A DNA stretch of 57,500 bases from Mesostigma viride (taxonomy: Eukaryota; Streptophyta; Mesostigmatophyceae; Mesostigmatales; Mesostigmataceae). Of the stretch, positions 1 to 11,181 are shown in pieces. Positions within the stretch are counted from its first letter, which is position 1, and each line of letters opens with the position of its first letter. The stretch spans positions 1,553,520 through 1,611,019 of the forward strand of contig RPFO01000380.1 of assembly GCA_009746045.1 (NCBI GenBank), in the 5' to 3' direction. The notes under the pieces are model-generated. The model searched no databases, was not told the DNA's origin, and saw only the letters and a program-made list of their open reading frames with translations. The translations under genes were made by a program, and so were the position numbers.

Positions 1-59
1 TCGTCACATCACTGTAGCACTGGACAGTGTTTAAGCTCCCGGAGTTTCGTGGCGATGGG

Positions 60-1165
60 CGTCAGTGGTTGATGCGGTCGATCGCTGACTGCAGCAGGTC
101 CGCATATGAGTGCTGCGAGAGGCTACCATCTGCTGGCCGGGTAGGCTGGGCTACGATGGTGCTGCCGTCTGCGCTGCAATCGCCAGGACCTGAGTAGCCA
201 GGGCGTCGGTTTGGGCGGTGATCTGGCTTCGAGCTTTTCGACGAGCAGGCCGCGCTTACCCTCCACCTGGTTTAGGCGATCGAGAGACAAGTGCAGGCTG
301 CGTGCGTCTCAGATGCCTGTGCCGCTGTCTGCAGCGCCGTGAACTGAGGTTGGACCTTGTGCATGGTGGGCAACCCTGGTTTCCACATTGGAGACCCGGG
401 CCTCCACCTTTTAAGCTTGCATGTTGAGCGTGGTGTGAAGAGCGATGTCAGCTTCTCGGCCAGCGGCCAGGTCACATGCTCCTCCATCACTGCGCGGAGG
501 TCATCCTTGCACAAGGAGGAAGCCGATGCGGCTGCCGGCTGCGCTGTGGCTGGGGTGCGGAGCGTGCTGGTGATGTCAATTACTTAGGCGGAGCTGGAAT
601 TGGCTGGTCAAGATAATCACGTGTTGTTGTACTTCGTCCAAAGCATAGAGCCAGGACATGTCCCCATTGTAGTCGACAGCCGCCCCCTTCTGGGGCACAA
701 AGCTAGAGCTTCCGTTCCGGCTAGCTGTTCGAGGAACGTCAGGACCTCGACGCATTCTGTCGGCCCGACAATCCTTGCTACTCGATGAAGGAGAAGCGTG
801 GGTCGCCGGGGCAGAAATGACTCCATTTGCGATCGTGGCAGGGTTTCTTGGGCTCAGGCGAGGCACTTCAATGGCGATGGTTTGGCGGGGATGGCAAGGG
901 CAAGGACGAGAGGGTTGGGCTGGGCGCTGGGAAGCTTTTCCAGCTCCTTTTCCATACATACCTCGTTTAGCTTTCGGAGTCGTCATAGCCTGAATCTCGC
1001 CACGCGGCAGCGTGACGTTTTCGATATATTTGTGTTTTAGCCGTAACCGATTAAATTGGCAAGTGTGCATCGACGGCAAGTGATCAGTGACTGAACTTGG
1101 GGCTCAGACGCAAAAGTTCCGAGCTCCGCCGTCAGCCATACCGCCGTCAGCCAGGTCTGGGAGGA
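60..1165 (-). mobile_element. LINE ORF1 / 5' UTR fragment, decayed
   Basis: Reading right to left there is a 5' UTR-like stretch (about 1165-990, with a doubled CCGTCAGCC motif), an ATG at 986 opening with MTTPKAKRG, then a broken basic and proline-rich frame. The same nine residues start a frame at 32,030, where the same doubled CCGTCAGCC lies upstream, so this is a repeated LINE leader and ORF1 start. The 60-500 part is similar to about 9,350-9,790 in the same orientation. No intact frame remains. The assignment rests on internal repetition and on the linkage at 30-32 kb to a reverse transcriptase. Confidence 0.55.
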
Positions 1166-1309
1166 TGAGGCGGTCGATATACATGTGATGTGGCATGTAC
1201 CATCAAGCATGTACATAATAATCAATCATGTGCACATTATGATGGATATTCATGAATGCAGATTTTGTCAAGAGTGATGCATTATCATGAAAGGGACCGG
1301 TGTTAGATT

Positions 1310-1590
1310 AAAATTTAAATTAAATTATAACATGCCTCCGTTGGGAGATCATGTAGCACATATTCCTTGATGGATGGGTGGAGTGGAAGGAGCCGCGTTA
1401 TCGAACTAACCTAACTCTAAAGCTATCTAGTCTAGAAAATCCTAACTATACACTACTCATCAAAACGCCTCCTCCGCTTGGGGGGAGGTGGCTTGCCCAC
1501 AGGGGCTGGCGTGCGAGCCTTGACAATCTTCTGCCACCGTGTCTTAATTGTTCTGCATGGCAGTCCAAAGAAGGGAGAGAGAGTGGATTA
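1310..1590 (-). mobile_element. LINE 3' end, family B, 5'-truncated
   Basis: This is the reverse complement of the last part of the element at 50,208-51,000. It shares the CCTCCG/TTGGGAG hairpin, the ATGTGCTACATGATCTCCC block and the run through the end of the RT frame. The A/T tail (TTAAATTAAATTATAA) faces left, so the element reads on the minus strand. Confidence 0.65.
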
Positions 1591-2020
1591 ATTAATTAAT
1601 TAGAAACATAACTCCGTTGGGAGTACATGTAGCACATATCCCTGAGCAGGGGCATATGGCTTTTAATACATTCTGGGCTACTTCCGGCAAGGGTGGGAAT
1701 GTAAGCGACCCTTGCTCTAGGTGCACCAGGGCACCTGCACCCTCATAATCTTCACACTATGCCCGGCTAAGGGGGAGTATGTTATGTGGGGGAAGATCAT
1801 CATGGCTATACAAGAGCTAGGACAGGGCTTCTCGACAGAGAGCATCTCTCTGCATGGCAGAGCATGGCTAAATTCTTAATGCGACATCCATGGGGGTCCC
1901 ATTATAGGCAGGGCGTGGCTGAATTCTGAAGGCAACATCCATGGGGGCCATTATGGGCGCACATGCGCGTGGGCCACATGCTAGGCTAAGCCTTACTAAT
2001 CTTCACTACTGGTATATATA
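1591..2020 (-). mobile_element. LINE or SINE 3' end, family A
   Basis: It begins at the left with a (TTAA)n tail, then the inverted hairpin CTCCGTTGGGAG and a block that is the reverse complement of 8,690-9,095. A third, short copy sits at 26,150-26,235 (+). No coding sequence is visible in it. Confidence 0.6.
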
Positions 2021-2023
2021 TTC

Positions 2024-2640
2024 CTAGTCTGAGGTGGCCGGAGGGGGCTGCCAGGGCTTGTGGTCAACGTGGATGACCGCCCCCCTCCAGTATACCGGCT
2101 TCCCCCTTGCGCTCTGCAGGAGCTGAAGGTAGGTCGGCCATAGCTCGCGTCGCCGCTGTTGCTGGGCCAGGGTCAAGTCGTCGTCCAGCGTAAAGCGAGT
2201 CTCCGAGAGCTTCTTGCGGCATTTAATGAACGCCAGCTTGTCCGCCATGTACTTAAAGGTGAGGAGCACGGGTGCCGGGCCAGCCTTCCCCCGCGCGCGG
2301 GGGAGGCGGACAGCCGACATGTCCAGCTCACCAGTGAGTAACATGGGGGCAAAAATGGCGCGCTTAAATGCCTCAAGAAGGCTCGAGAGTGGATGCGGTG
2401 TTCAAACTGGGCTGGGACCACTAGGTCGTCCAGCAACATCTGGATGTAGTTCGTGATGTCCATGTTTCCCTACCCTTTTGGGAATGCCCTTGGGGCCAGG
2501 CCAGGTCAGAATATGCCGCCCTGGCTGGCCAAGCCGCTGGGCCGGGGCTTGCCAGACCAAGGGCGGTGTCGACCTGGCTGGTGCGAGCAAGGTGTCCTAC
2601 AAATGCTATCCTACGCTGCCTAATCTCAGGTGTTAGATGG
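2024..2640 (-). mobile_element. LINE ORF fragments (RT C-terminal region and an LDDDLT-type segment)
   Basis: The right part (about 2,400-2,640) is the reverse complement of 50,530-50,740 in family B and encodes the end of a LINE ORF2 (a LLDDLVVPAQFE stretch). It runs directly into another frame with ADKLAFIKCRKKL and TRFTLDDDLTLAQQQRR, a segment type found in LINE ORFs; a similar LDDD segment occurs at 8,335-8,520. The order is not that of an intact element, so it is either a template-switch chimera or has an internal deletion. Confidence 0.55.
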
Positions 2641-2652
2641 TCAATAGTTTAC

Positions 2653-2695
2653 ATTAATTAATTAATTAATTAATTAATTAATTAATTAATTAATT
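2653..2695. repeat. (ATTA)n tail-like microsatellite
   Basis: About ten ATTA units directly abut the LINE fragment at 2,640, and the same tetranucleotide tails many LINE-like 3' ends in this window. It is probably a retroelement tail. Confidence 0.85.
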
Positions 2696-2699
2696 GCAT

Positions 2700-3229
2700 C
2701 TTTTGCTTATCAAAGACTATGACCGCGACAATATATCGATCTGCTCCGTCAAGTCCGTTGTTTGTTGCAGCTCGCCACCCACATGCATGCATTAATTGGT
2801 TCGTGGTTGGCTATCAACAGGTCGCATCCCCTGGCTGGATTGGATATCTAGTATCTACGAGCATGCATACATATGAACCAACATGCATGGCCTGCCAGAT
2901 CTACTTTGGCGCTCTTCTGCACGTTAGCACCGTCATTTTTTCCAGCCACCGGAACATGGCGAACTTCTGTGGCAGTACTTTCTGTGTCAAGGGATCATAT
3001 TGGCCCACACCGCCCGTTGCAACGTGATGGGGTAACTGGTATTTGTGTTTGCAGTACGATCTTACATGTGTGCACAGTCTTTTTAAAACGTGTGGAAGCA
3101 TGGCACCTGCGCATGGCTAACGTAATGACTGCGCATGTGCATGAATGCAGATGAGCTATTGATGGTAGCTCACGGCATGTGCATGAGGGTGACTCCTCGT
3201 GGTAAATGGATGGTACTTTTTCCATTGAC
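2700..3229. other. No gene recognised
   Basis: Only short frames rich in CATGCA motifs are present. No splice-bounded coding segment or RNA gene was seen. Confidence 0.5.
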
Positions 3230-3570
3230 CTGGTGATGCCTCTAATGCAAATGGCGGGAGAGCGATCACAGCAAGTGCTGGTGCTTAAAACTGGACACTC
3301 CTGGGCCAGCCCCGCTAGGAAGGAAAGCACTGATAACGCGAGTTTATTTTTTTAGCTAAACTGTCTAGGTCTCGCTCTGAACGTTGTTTGCCAGAATTTT
3401 CATGTATGTACACTGCTACACTGCCTACACATGTCCACCTCCATTCCATCATCCTGAAATCTGAATGACTCGACAAATGCGGGCAAGCGAACAGCATGCA
3501 TGCTGAAATAACCATGGACCGGATTCTCCAGATATTATTGCCTGCGCTGGTGGTTGTCTCATTGATATGC
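3230..3570 (+). repeat. Dispersed repeat, about 330 bp, diverged copy
   Basis: It shares ordered blocks with 48,960-49,290: a GGCGGGAGAGCGATC block, a GTCTAGGTC block, CATCATCCTGAAT, and a terminal CCATGGACCGGATTCTCC...CTGCGCTGG block. Other copies lie at 6,990-7,330 (-) and 51,915-52,110 (+), with partial ones at 32,105-32,180 and 38,780-38,825. Function and class are unknown. Confidence 0.6.
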
Positions 3571-4240
3571 ATGGGGCACGGCCGCGAAGACAGAGGCATG
3601 CATGCACCAAGTACTGTAGAAAGAGCAGCATTGACGGGCACTGGTGGTTGTTTTCTGCCAACCGCCAAATTTTCATCTTGGTGTACACGTACGAGATAAC
3701 TTCATCATGGCAGGCATGCATACAATGCCTCCGTCAGCAAGCACGAAGCTGCACGTGAATGGTGTAGATGTCCAAACTGAACGTTAGAAAGTTCGCTCTG
3801 TGAATTAAATTTACATAGCTTTGAAGGTCTGCGCTCGTCGGACACAAGGAAACTTGTTTTAACAGAATGTCTACCGTTTAACTATAGAAGAACTGAAAAA
3901 AAACATGGTCGCAGCCAACTACAAAGGTTCAATCAATCTTTGCTGCCTCAACGTCGGCTGCACCGGCTATTCAGGAAGCTAGTGACTGGCTGAGGTGCTT
4001 TGAAATGTCAGAAAGACAACCAGCGACAACCAGCCAGTCATAGAAAACAAAAGCCTCTGCAGGTTACCTACTTATACATAGGCCGAATTTACAAATCCGA
4101 GCCTGCCTTTCTGCAGTCGACTTCATGGCTTGATTGACATTTGCCGACTACAATTATGTGTACTTGGTCTAGACTCTAAGTTACTTAGATAGACGACCTG
4201 GGAACTAGATGCCGCCGCATACGTGACCAAGATGCAGCAT
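3571..4240. other. No gene recognised
   Basis: AT-rich sequence with no coding segment that I could support. Confidence 0.5.
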
Positions 4241-4468
4241 TCATAATTTCATATCCGTGTCGACCAACTTCATATGAACGGCATCAATGCTCTCCACGAT
4301 TGCACTTGGCAGTTGAATAACAAATATTGAGGTTTTGCGATCGTCCATCAAATAAGCACGGTTCATCATACCATGTCTTATACGTCTTTTTACATAGCCA
4401 CGTTGGGATAAAGAGTTCTGTAGGTACATGAAGCATGCTTCGGATTTCTCACTGATGACGATGGACTC
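4241..4468 (-). CDS. Possible terminal exon of an unrecognised gene
   Basis: On the minus strand a CTCTGTAG acceptor is followed by 75 open codons ending in TGA, starting ESIVISEKSEACF and ending VDTDMKL. The in-frame stop immediately before the open stretch coincides with the TAG of the acceptor, as expected at a true intron boundary. The protein would be helical with a basic middle (KRRIRHGMMNRAY). I recognise no family. A Cys/His-containing open segment at 5,087-5,238 on the same strand may be an upstream exon, but no start codon was found between it and the petC promoter. It may therefore be a short gene sharing the petC upstream region, or chance. Confidence 0.35.
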   Translation of the reverse strand, partial: ESIVISEKSEACFMYLQNSLSQRGYVKRRIRHGMMNRAYLMDDRKTSIFVIQLPSAIVESIDAVHMKLVDTDMKL

Positions 4469-5086
4469 CTACAGAGGACGTGCAAAAGCAAAAGCCTTCG
4501 CGGCCTGTCGCGGCTGCGTTGCATTGAATTCTTGTACTGTACGCAAGCTGTACGTGAACAAACTCAACAAAGGTTACAGTCCAATTAAGGATCTCAAATA
4601 AATTCTGTCATCCGACACCGACGGATGAGTATGGTGATTTGACTGCTTTCACCTTTGCGGCCCGCATTCACCCAATCACCCTAGTTATGCTGCTGTTGTT
4701 AGTGCGGTGTACACTACTGTTGTACACTACTGCATAGTGCATATACAGTCGAATATTCAAGCAAGCATCAATTATAACTGCTGACGCCGGACGCGGTGTC
4801 CCCAATAATATTTGTCAAAAGTCAAAACCCGTTGGAATTCTAGAGAACTGTCGAGGCCCGAGGGCCAGCATGTCTAGTCGTGTCGCGCCGACGTGATGCC
4901 AGGTAGGCAGGTACTCGCGTGCTTTCGACGGGGGCCATCGTCATCTAGGTCGTCATATTTTGACGGGCATTGGGACTTGTCTTATTTCATATGTCCGCCC
5001 GCTTACGCAGAGTTTACCGCAGAATCCGAGCCACATCAGCGATGAATGATGATACATAAGTACGTACAACTATATTCCTGTACTAC

Positions 5087-5238
5087 GGCAGGTTTCGTGC
5101 ATCGTGGACGCCTGTCTGCTGGCCACACTCGAAATGAGGACACTCGTGACACGGATCGCTGCCGGCCCTCCGGAAAATCTTGAAGACGGCCTTGCTGGCC
5201 TCGATAACCTGTTTCGAAATTTTCCTTGGTGCTTGGAA
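5087..5238 (-). CDS. Possible exon with a Cys-His cluster, upstream of petC on the opposite strand
   Basis: The minus-strand frame reads ISKQVIEASKAVFKIFRRAG followed by DPCHECPHFECG, with strongly GC-biased third positions unlike the surrounding AT-rich DNA. CxxC plus nearby His and Cys could bind metal. A GTAGTA at the end could be a 5' splice site leading toward the exon at 4,468. There is no ATG in frame, and the segment lies only about 120 bases upstream of the petC TATA box. Treat as tentative. Confidence 0.3.
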
Positions 5239-5356
5239 TGCTGACGGATGGCGTGCACGCGTGTTTTATTTCCTGTTCATGACGATGTTGCGCATGACCA
5301 CATCGCATTTCCCAAGATTCGATAATTTTATATCACGAATTTTTACTTTCAAAGAC

Positions 5357-5362
5357 TATAAA
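5357..5362 (+). promoter_or_regulatory. TATA box of petC
   Basis: TATAAA in the context AGACTATAAAATGCG, 123 bases before the petC start codon. It predicts transcription start near 5,385-5,390 and a 5' UTR of about 95 bases. Confidence 0.6.
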
Positions 5363-5484
5363 ATGCGCAGGCGATCGGGTTTGTCGCTGCAATTGAGCTT
5401 ACGTCCCCACCTCCTCGAGTCCCCAGCTTGCTACGTACGTAACTCGCGGCAAACAGTACTCAATTTCCCATTCAAAGTGCCACA

Positions 5485-6162
5485 ATGGCGACCATCGCTA
5501 GCTACCCTGCAGCGAAGTTGATTGCCAGCTCTTTCGTAGGAAAGGCAGTCCAGGCCAAGCATGCGCCAGCTACTGTCAAGCCAGCGAGAAAGGCGGTGGT
5601 GTGTGGAGGCGGCCTTTCGAGCTCCATGCCGGCCCCATCAGGCCGGCCTATTCCGGACATGACTAAGCGCAACGTGATGAACCTGCTCACCGCAGGCGCC
5701 GTCGCGGCTCCCTTTAGCGGCGTGATTGGGGCGTGGCTGTACATGTTGGTCCCGGTCCACAACGATGGCGGGAGCGGTGGCCAGGCCGCTCTGGACGCCA
5801 ACGGGGCTGCCATCACCGAGACCAGCTGGCTTGCCACCCACCAGCCAGGCTCGTACGCGTTGGTTCAGGGCCTCAAGGGCGACGCCACCTACCTCGTCGT
5901 GGATTCCGCCAACCACATCAAGCACTTCGGCATCAACGCCGTGTGCACCCACCTTGGCTGCGTCGTCCCGTGGAACATTGCTGAGAACAAGTTCATGTGT
6001 CCGTGCCACGGATCGCAGTACGACCCGGACGGCAAGGTTGTCCGTGGACCCGCCCCGCTGTCTCTTGCTCTGGCCCACGCGGACATCGAGGATGGCACCG
6101 TTGTTCTCAGCCCGTGGACGGAGAAGGACTTTAGGAATGGTGAGGAGCCATGGTGGGCGTAG
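5485..6162 (+). CDS. petC: Cytochrome b6f complex Rieske iron-sulfur subunit, chloroplast
   Basis: This is the Rieske 2Fe-2S protein that passes electrons from plastoquinol to cytochrome f (or plastocyanin via cytochrome f) in the thylakoid membrane. The 225-residue frame has no intron. Residues 1 to about 45 are a Ser/Ala/Lys-rich plastid transit peptide. Residues 64-90 form one membrane anchor preceded by DMTKRN. A short glycine-rich hinge (94-99) follows, then the soluble cluster domain. Cluster ligands are visible in box 1, C154-T-H156-L-G-C159, and box 2, C172-P-C174-H175-G; C159 and C174 would form the disulfide. The ending GEEPWWA is typical of the family. The first ATG was chosen because it is preceded by CCACA and gives a normal transit peptide. 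GC-rich codon use contrasts with the AT-rich flanks. The cytochrome bc1 paralogue is excluded by the transit peptide and the ending. Confidence 0.97.
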   Translation: MATIASYPAAKLIASSFVGKAVQAKHAPATVKPARKAVVCGGGLSSSMPAPSGRPIPDMTKRNVMNLLTAGAVAAPFSGVIGAWLYMLVPVHNDGGSGGQAALDANGAAITETSWLATHQPGSYALVQGLKGDATYLVVDSANHIKHFGINAVCTHLGCVVPWNIAENKFMCPCHGSQYDPDGKVVRGPAPLSLALAHADIEDGTVVLSPWTEKDFRNGEEPWWA

Positions 6163-6205
6163 ACAAGTTCTGGTCCCCCAGAATTTTTCGAGAACTTGGC
6201 TAGGC

Positions 6206-6222
6206 AGTCAGTACAACTGACT
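6206..6222 (+). other. Short perfect hairpin in the petC 3' UTR
   Basis: AGTCAGT-ACA-ACTGACT, a 7-bp stem with a 3-base loop, 44 bases after the petC stop. A role in mRNA 3' end stability is only a guess. Confidence 0.4.
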
Positions 6223-6229
6223 AGTGCTG

Positions 6230-6989
6230 TCAGTCATCTAAAGCTACATTCTGGAGCAAGCCAAGGAGATGGAGAGCTTTGTACCGCTTGCCCGCATATG
6301 GCAACTTGGCAAGCACCTGTTGAATCTCCCTGATCAGGGGGGACCTAAAGCTATTGATTTCGGTACACGTTGCAAACCATTGAAGCCGGTCCCTGTCAGT
6401 TAAATCCCATATTGAAGGGCACCAGTGAACATCGTGGCCGAGCGTGGCAATGTAAACTCGGTTCCGCATTTAAAATTCATTATAAATTATAGATGACCCT
6501 GTTAGTTAGGAGGGAGATCCCGGGAACTATGGTCTATGGGTGGTGAAACTATGAACTCCTGACCTGATGCCCTTGACATCGCCTGTTCCTAACCATACCC
6601 CAGCAATGACCTCATGCATAAAAAAAGCTCTTAATTCTTTCTTTTATCCCTTTCCTTTCTTCATGTGTAATATAGAAGTAAAAATATTTTTGAAAATATT
6701 TTTATATTTACTGTTGTTCGTTCCTTTTTTTTCCTCACTATATTGCTACCCGGGCTTTCCATCCACGACACGGTCTGACAGCCCCCTTTATGTCGATCCG
6801 AGCGCTGTCCTCCCTGAGCCATGCAGGTCTTCTTAGACAGACAGCCATGCGCTGAGCACTTCCGCGGTCTTCGCGCCTTTCCTCTCAGACGACTACTCTT
6901 TAGTCCGTGACGGCGATATGCTTCTAGTAACAGTCGTAATTGTAGGCCCATGAATGCAGTTATGAACTGGAACTCTCTGTGGATGCATA
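6230..6989. other. No gene recognised
   Basis: Contains short T-rich frames around 6,600-6,760 but nothing with domain features or clear splice sites. Confidence 0.5.
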
Positions 6990-7330
6990 TATGTATCAAG
7001 GCTCCAGACAACCAGCGCAGGCCAGAAAGCGGGAGAATCCGGACCATGGTAGCTCGAGCCTGCCGTTATCTTGTCCGCGGGTTCGAGTCGTTCAGGATGA
7101 TGAAGATGAATGGTGATGGAAATGTGTAGCCTTGTGCATTGAAATTATGGCTGGCTTACGTGTACGTAGAGCGACTAGATGACCTAGACGGTGGGGCCGG
7201 AAACAGCATGCTTGATCAGGGCGTGTGTTTCGAGCCTAACTGGCCGGGAGTGTCTATACTAGTGGTGTGCACCATTGCTGCGATCGCTCTCCCACCATTT
7301 ACGAGGAAATACCAGCAAATGGAAAGCCAC
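6990..7330 (-). repeat. Dispersed repeat, about 330 bp, minus copy
   Basis: Reverse complement of 48,960-49,290 along nearly its full length, including the GGGAGAATCCGGACCATGGTAG block at about 7,030, the CTAGATGACCTAGACGGTGG block at about 7,180 and the ATTTACGAGGAA block at about 7,300. Confidence 0.75.
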
Positions 7331-8199
7331 TGAAAAGGTCTAGCTAGTCAGTCATTACGTTAGCCATGCGCCACATGTGATTCCAAACGTCCAAGAACTG
7401 CACACGGTGCAAAGACAAAAAGCCGGAGGACAGCACTTTCAAATGTGCGGCGGGAACCAAAAGCCCGCGTATGCCAGAAAACATCGTGTTGCTGCAGCGA
7501 CGCGGCGATGTGGACAACGAATCCAGTGCCAAGCTCGGAACGGCCGCAAAGGAGATCTGGCATCACAGGGTTGAATATCACAATCGCTTCGTCTTTCTAA
7601 GACGCACACGATGATATATATTTTCCCGAAGCGATCACGAAATATTATGACGAGCAAACGCTCGTCCATGCAACGCAGCCTGGCGAGTGGCGGCTGTGAT
7701 GAGCCAAGGCCCAAGAAAATATACGCCTGCAGTATAGCTCCCGCTGTAGTTCCGCCCGGCCTATAGCAGGCAGCGGTGACACTACTCCAGGGTTAGTACA
7801 TATCCACTCGGCTCCCATCGGTTGGTCCGAACGGCAGTACGGGGTCTTCGGTAAAACCCTCGCGTACTGCAAAAGTACGGGTATTTTCAGGAGGGGTAAA
7901 AAATACCGGAAAAAATACGCAATACGGCAGTACGAGTATTTTTCAAGTTGTGGTTGAGTTCTAAGTACGGGGTATTTTATAGGCGAATGCATAGAGAATT
8001 TTTTTTCTAATGAGATTAGCATAGTACTCCGTGGCATGCCTTTGCGCATGACACGCAAGTCGTTGAAGGCGTCTATTCCAGCTACTGGTTCGGCTATATA
8101 GGCATGCATGGCGACTTAAGACATTCGATCTACCCTGCATTGGCATTGCACAGTCTATGGGATGGTGACGTCCAGGTTGCATCAATGTCCCTACTACAA
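7331..8199. other. No gene recognised
   Basis: A local tandem of TACGGG/TATTTT motifs (about 7,840-7,980) is present. No coding exon could be supported. Confidence 0.45.
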
Positions 8200-8520
8200 G
8201 CATGGGCCGCAGTGTGACAGCTAGCTATAGTCACTACTCTAGCCCGTGGGGGGCTTCCTCAGCTGGTTGTTGGCAATCAGGTACGTTCCCGCCCCTCCAG
8301 AACACCTTGGGCTTCTTAATTAATTTGCCCAGGGTCATGCTTGTGGCGGAGGTACTTCGGCCACAGGTCGCGCTGCCGCTTGAGCAGCATGCAGAGCTGT
8401 CAGATTGGCGGGGGTCATGCAGAGCTCTAGCCAGTCGTCATCCAACGTGACTCCAGGAGAGGTCGTGCATGCATGCATGGCTTCTTGCCGGGCACGAGAC
8501 GAGCAGCCGCTTATCCTCAA
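8200..8520 (-). mobile_element. LINE ORF fragment, decayed
   Basis: The minus strand encodes GVTLDDDWLELCMTPANLT followed by an Ala/Arg-rich stretch, resembling the TLDDDLT segment at 2,100-2,250. Only a short frame survives. Confidence 0.45.
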
Positions 8521-8689
8521 TTGACGGAATGTCCCACGGAAGGTATTAAAGCAGGATTGGTGGGGGTGCCGCCTTGTCCTGTGAGTGGGGATTCATCATG
8601 CATCTCGCCCTGTGATTGGTGGGGATCAAGGCGGTGCCGCACGCAGTTCTAATTCAGTATGATTTACCCGTATATGAGCTCCAGTTTAG

Positions 8690-9095
8690 CCTAGCATGTG
8701 GCCCACGCGTATGTGCGCCCATAATGGCCCCCATGGATGTTGCCTCAGCATTTAGCCAAGCCATGCCTATAATGGGACCGACCCCCATGGATGTTGCATT
8801 AAGAATTTAGCTATGCTATGCCTATATGCAGAGAGATGCTCTCTGTCGAGAAGCCACGCCCTAGCCCTTGTATAGCCATGATGATCTTCCTCCCCCGTGC
8901 CAGGATCCCCTTAGTTGGGTCGAACCTGAGACAGCATGGTGGTGCCGGTGCCCTTGAGGCACCTAGAGCAAGTGTTGCTTACATTCCACTCTTGCAGGAA
9001 GTAGCCCAGAATGTATTAAAAGCCATATGCCCCTTCTCCGGGATATGTGCTACATATACTCCCAACGGAGTTATGTTTCTAATTAATTAATTAAT
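8690..9095 (+). mobile_element. LINE or SINE 3' end, family A
   Basis: Homologous to the reverse complement of 1,600-2,020. It ends with ATTAAAAGCCATATGCCCC, ACTCCCAACGGAGTTATG and an (AATT)n tail at about 9,082-9,098. The two copies lie inverted 7 kb apart. Confidence 0.6.
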
Positions 9096-9199
9096 TAATG
9101 AGCTCCAGTTGGGTACTGAGGAGCTTGCTCCTGAGCCGATCCTCCTCAAGAGACTTGACCGTCTACAGCTCCCCTGGCTGCTTATGGGAATCAACGGTG

Positions 9200-9960
9200 C
9201 ATTAATTGGCGGCGTGCATGCGCAGTCGATGTCCGGCCTCGCGCGCGTCGCGGCTCGTCGGCGTTCATCGCCGGGGCTTCCATCTCCCAGGTGCAGCTTC
9301 TTGGTGCATGGCGATGGCAGCCGTGCATGGTCGAGGTGCATGGTCGCTATACCGCAGGAGTGCTGCAAAAGGCTGCCATGCGGCATCTGCTGGCCGGGTG
9401 GGCTGGGCAGCGATGGTGGCCGTCTGCGCTGCAATCTCTGGGACCTGCGCGGGCAGCGCGGCCAGGCCGGCCTCCGTTTGGCGCGGTGATGACGTCGAGC
9501 TTTCAGCTTCTTGACGAGCTGGCCGCATTTGCCCTCCACCTGGTTTAGGCGAGAAACAAGTGCAGCATGCGCCTCATAAGCCTGCGCGGCGGTCGGCTGC
9601 AGCGCCGTGCATGAGCTGGGGTTGAATGAAGCTTGCATGTGCATGGGCGACCTTGGTTGCCGCACATGCATGGGAGACCCGGGCCTCCACCGTGTTTAGC
9701 GCGAGGTTTTCAGGCGTCAGCGAGGTCAGCGATTCTCGGCCAGCGGCCAGGTCACGTGCTCCTCCAACACTGCGCGGATGTCATCCTTGCTGATCGATCG
9801 AGGGAGGGAGCAGGTGTGGCGGCTGGCGCGGGGGCTGGGTTGCGTGGCTCAGCAACTGATGAGGCAGGGCTGCTAATCGTGGCACCAGCGCTGGAAGTGG
9901 CTGGTCAGGATCGTTATGCGCCGCAGCGTCTCCTCTCTCTGTCGTGTTGGTGAGGAGAAT
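9200..9960 (-). mobile_element. LINE ORF1-like fragment, decayed
   Basis: The minus-strand frame contains a heptad-like helix (YEAHAALVSRLNQVEGKCGQ) followed by a basic stretch, as in LINE ORF1 proteins. The DNA is similar to 60-540 in the same orientation. Several stops and shifts are present. Confidence 0.45.
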
Positions 9961-10870
9961 TAATCGACACCTTGTGAGCGTCATCGTAATTGAAAGCCCT
10001 TTATCTGTCAAGCGTAACAACCTTGCGCTCTTGATCGAACCAGGTAGGTACTGGAGGACCTGGTCGACCTGTCCCAGGGACAGATTTTGCCAATGGTAAA
10101 AGGAAACTGAGTGCTCATTGCCGGCCGCGGTAAAAAGTGGGGCCATTTCTGGTTGCGGCTGAGGGTTTAATCTTGGGCTCGGATAAGGTGCGTGGCCCGA
10201 TGCATGCGTGTGCGGGTAACTCCAGGCGGCTGGTGAGATTCAACAATGGCGAGTGCAGACCTGTTGGGCTGGGAGCTGGAAAGCTATTGCCCGGACATGG
10301 TCCTCATATTCGCGGCACTAGCGCCTGCGGCCAGCTTGCCCGAGGTCATATCAACTCGCGCGGTGGCCGCTGTGTGCACAGTGATGTGTTATTCCGCCGC
10401 ATCGATCCAGGCTGACTACTTATATGTCGTGACCCAAGCGGTGTACATAGACCTCACTTCCCCGGCCTGGTGGACCTCTTGCATGTTGTTAGTTGCACAT
10501 GCGATATAGTGAACTGGCTTGATCCTTGCCCGCATGCATTGGTGATTCTTTGCTTTACGGTCCTCATCATGCATGTAGCATGCCGGTCTCACTCATTTGG
10601 ATCCGAATTAATCGTTCGATCTCAATTTGAATATATGTGCAACGCCGATGCAGGGTAGAACGTAGCGCCATGTATATAGCCTAACTGCTGTAAGTAATTA
10701 TATTTTTAATGTATATAGCCTAACCAGTAGCCAACAGGTGCGTCCAGGAATGGTTGGCTCACTCAATAGAATTTTAATATCCTCCATCCTATAGCTATGT
10801 GCCTCGCCTATAGCACTGCCTGTTTGCTCGCGTCTCCACAGTTGTGCAATATGCTAGCAAACGGGCCGGT
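9961..10870. other. No gene recognised
   Basis: No splice-bounded coding exon, RNA gene or tandem array was seen. Confidence 0.5.
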
Positions 10871-11090
10871 CATATTGCATGCATGCACCCACGTACAGGG
10901 GATGCTGGATCGTTTCAATGGGTCCGATTGTGCACACTGTGGCATGCCTGTGCATGCATGGCATGAGGGAAGGGGGTGGTTCTGCCCCTTCCCGCTGTGC
11001 ACACTCAGGGATTAAAAGCACTCTGGTGCTCCTTGACTCCCCAACGGGAGCACGTACGTTCAGTCAATAAATAAACTAATTAATATTGAA
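10870..11090 (+). mobile_element. LINE or SINE 3' end, family C
   Basis: Shares the blocks GGGATGCYGGATCG, GGGTCCGATTGTGCAC, CCCGCTGTGCACACTC and GGATTAAAAGCACTCTGGTG with 32,596-32,790 and 34,456-34,665. It ends in the stem-loop CTCCCCAACGGGAG and an AATAAATAAA tail. Confidence 0.6.
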
Positions 11091-11181
11091 TACCTCCTTT
11101 TGGGACATTGATGTACGTGTGCATTCTAGCGCCTCGAACATGCTAGCCAGTTCCAACCAAGGCATGAACAGGCGTCACTAG

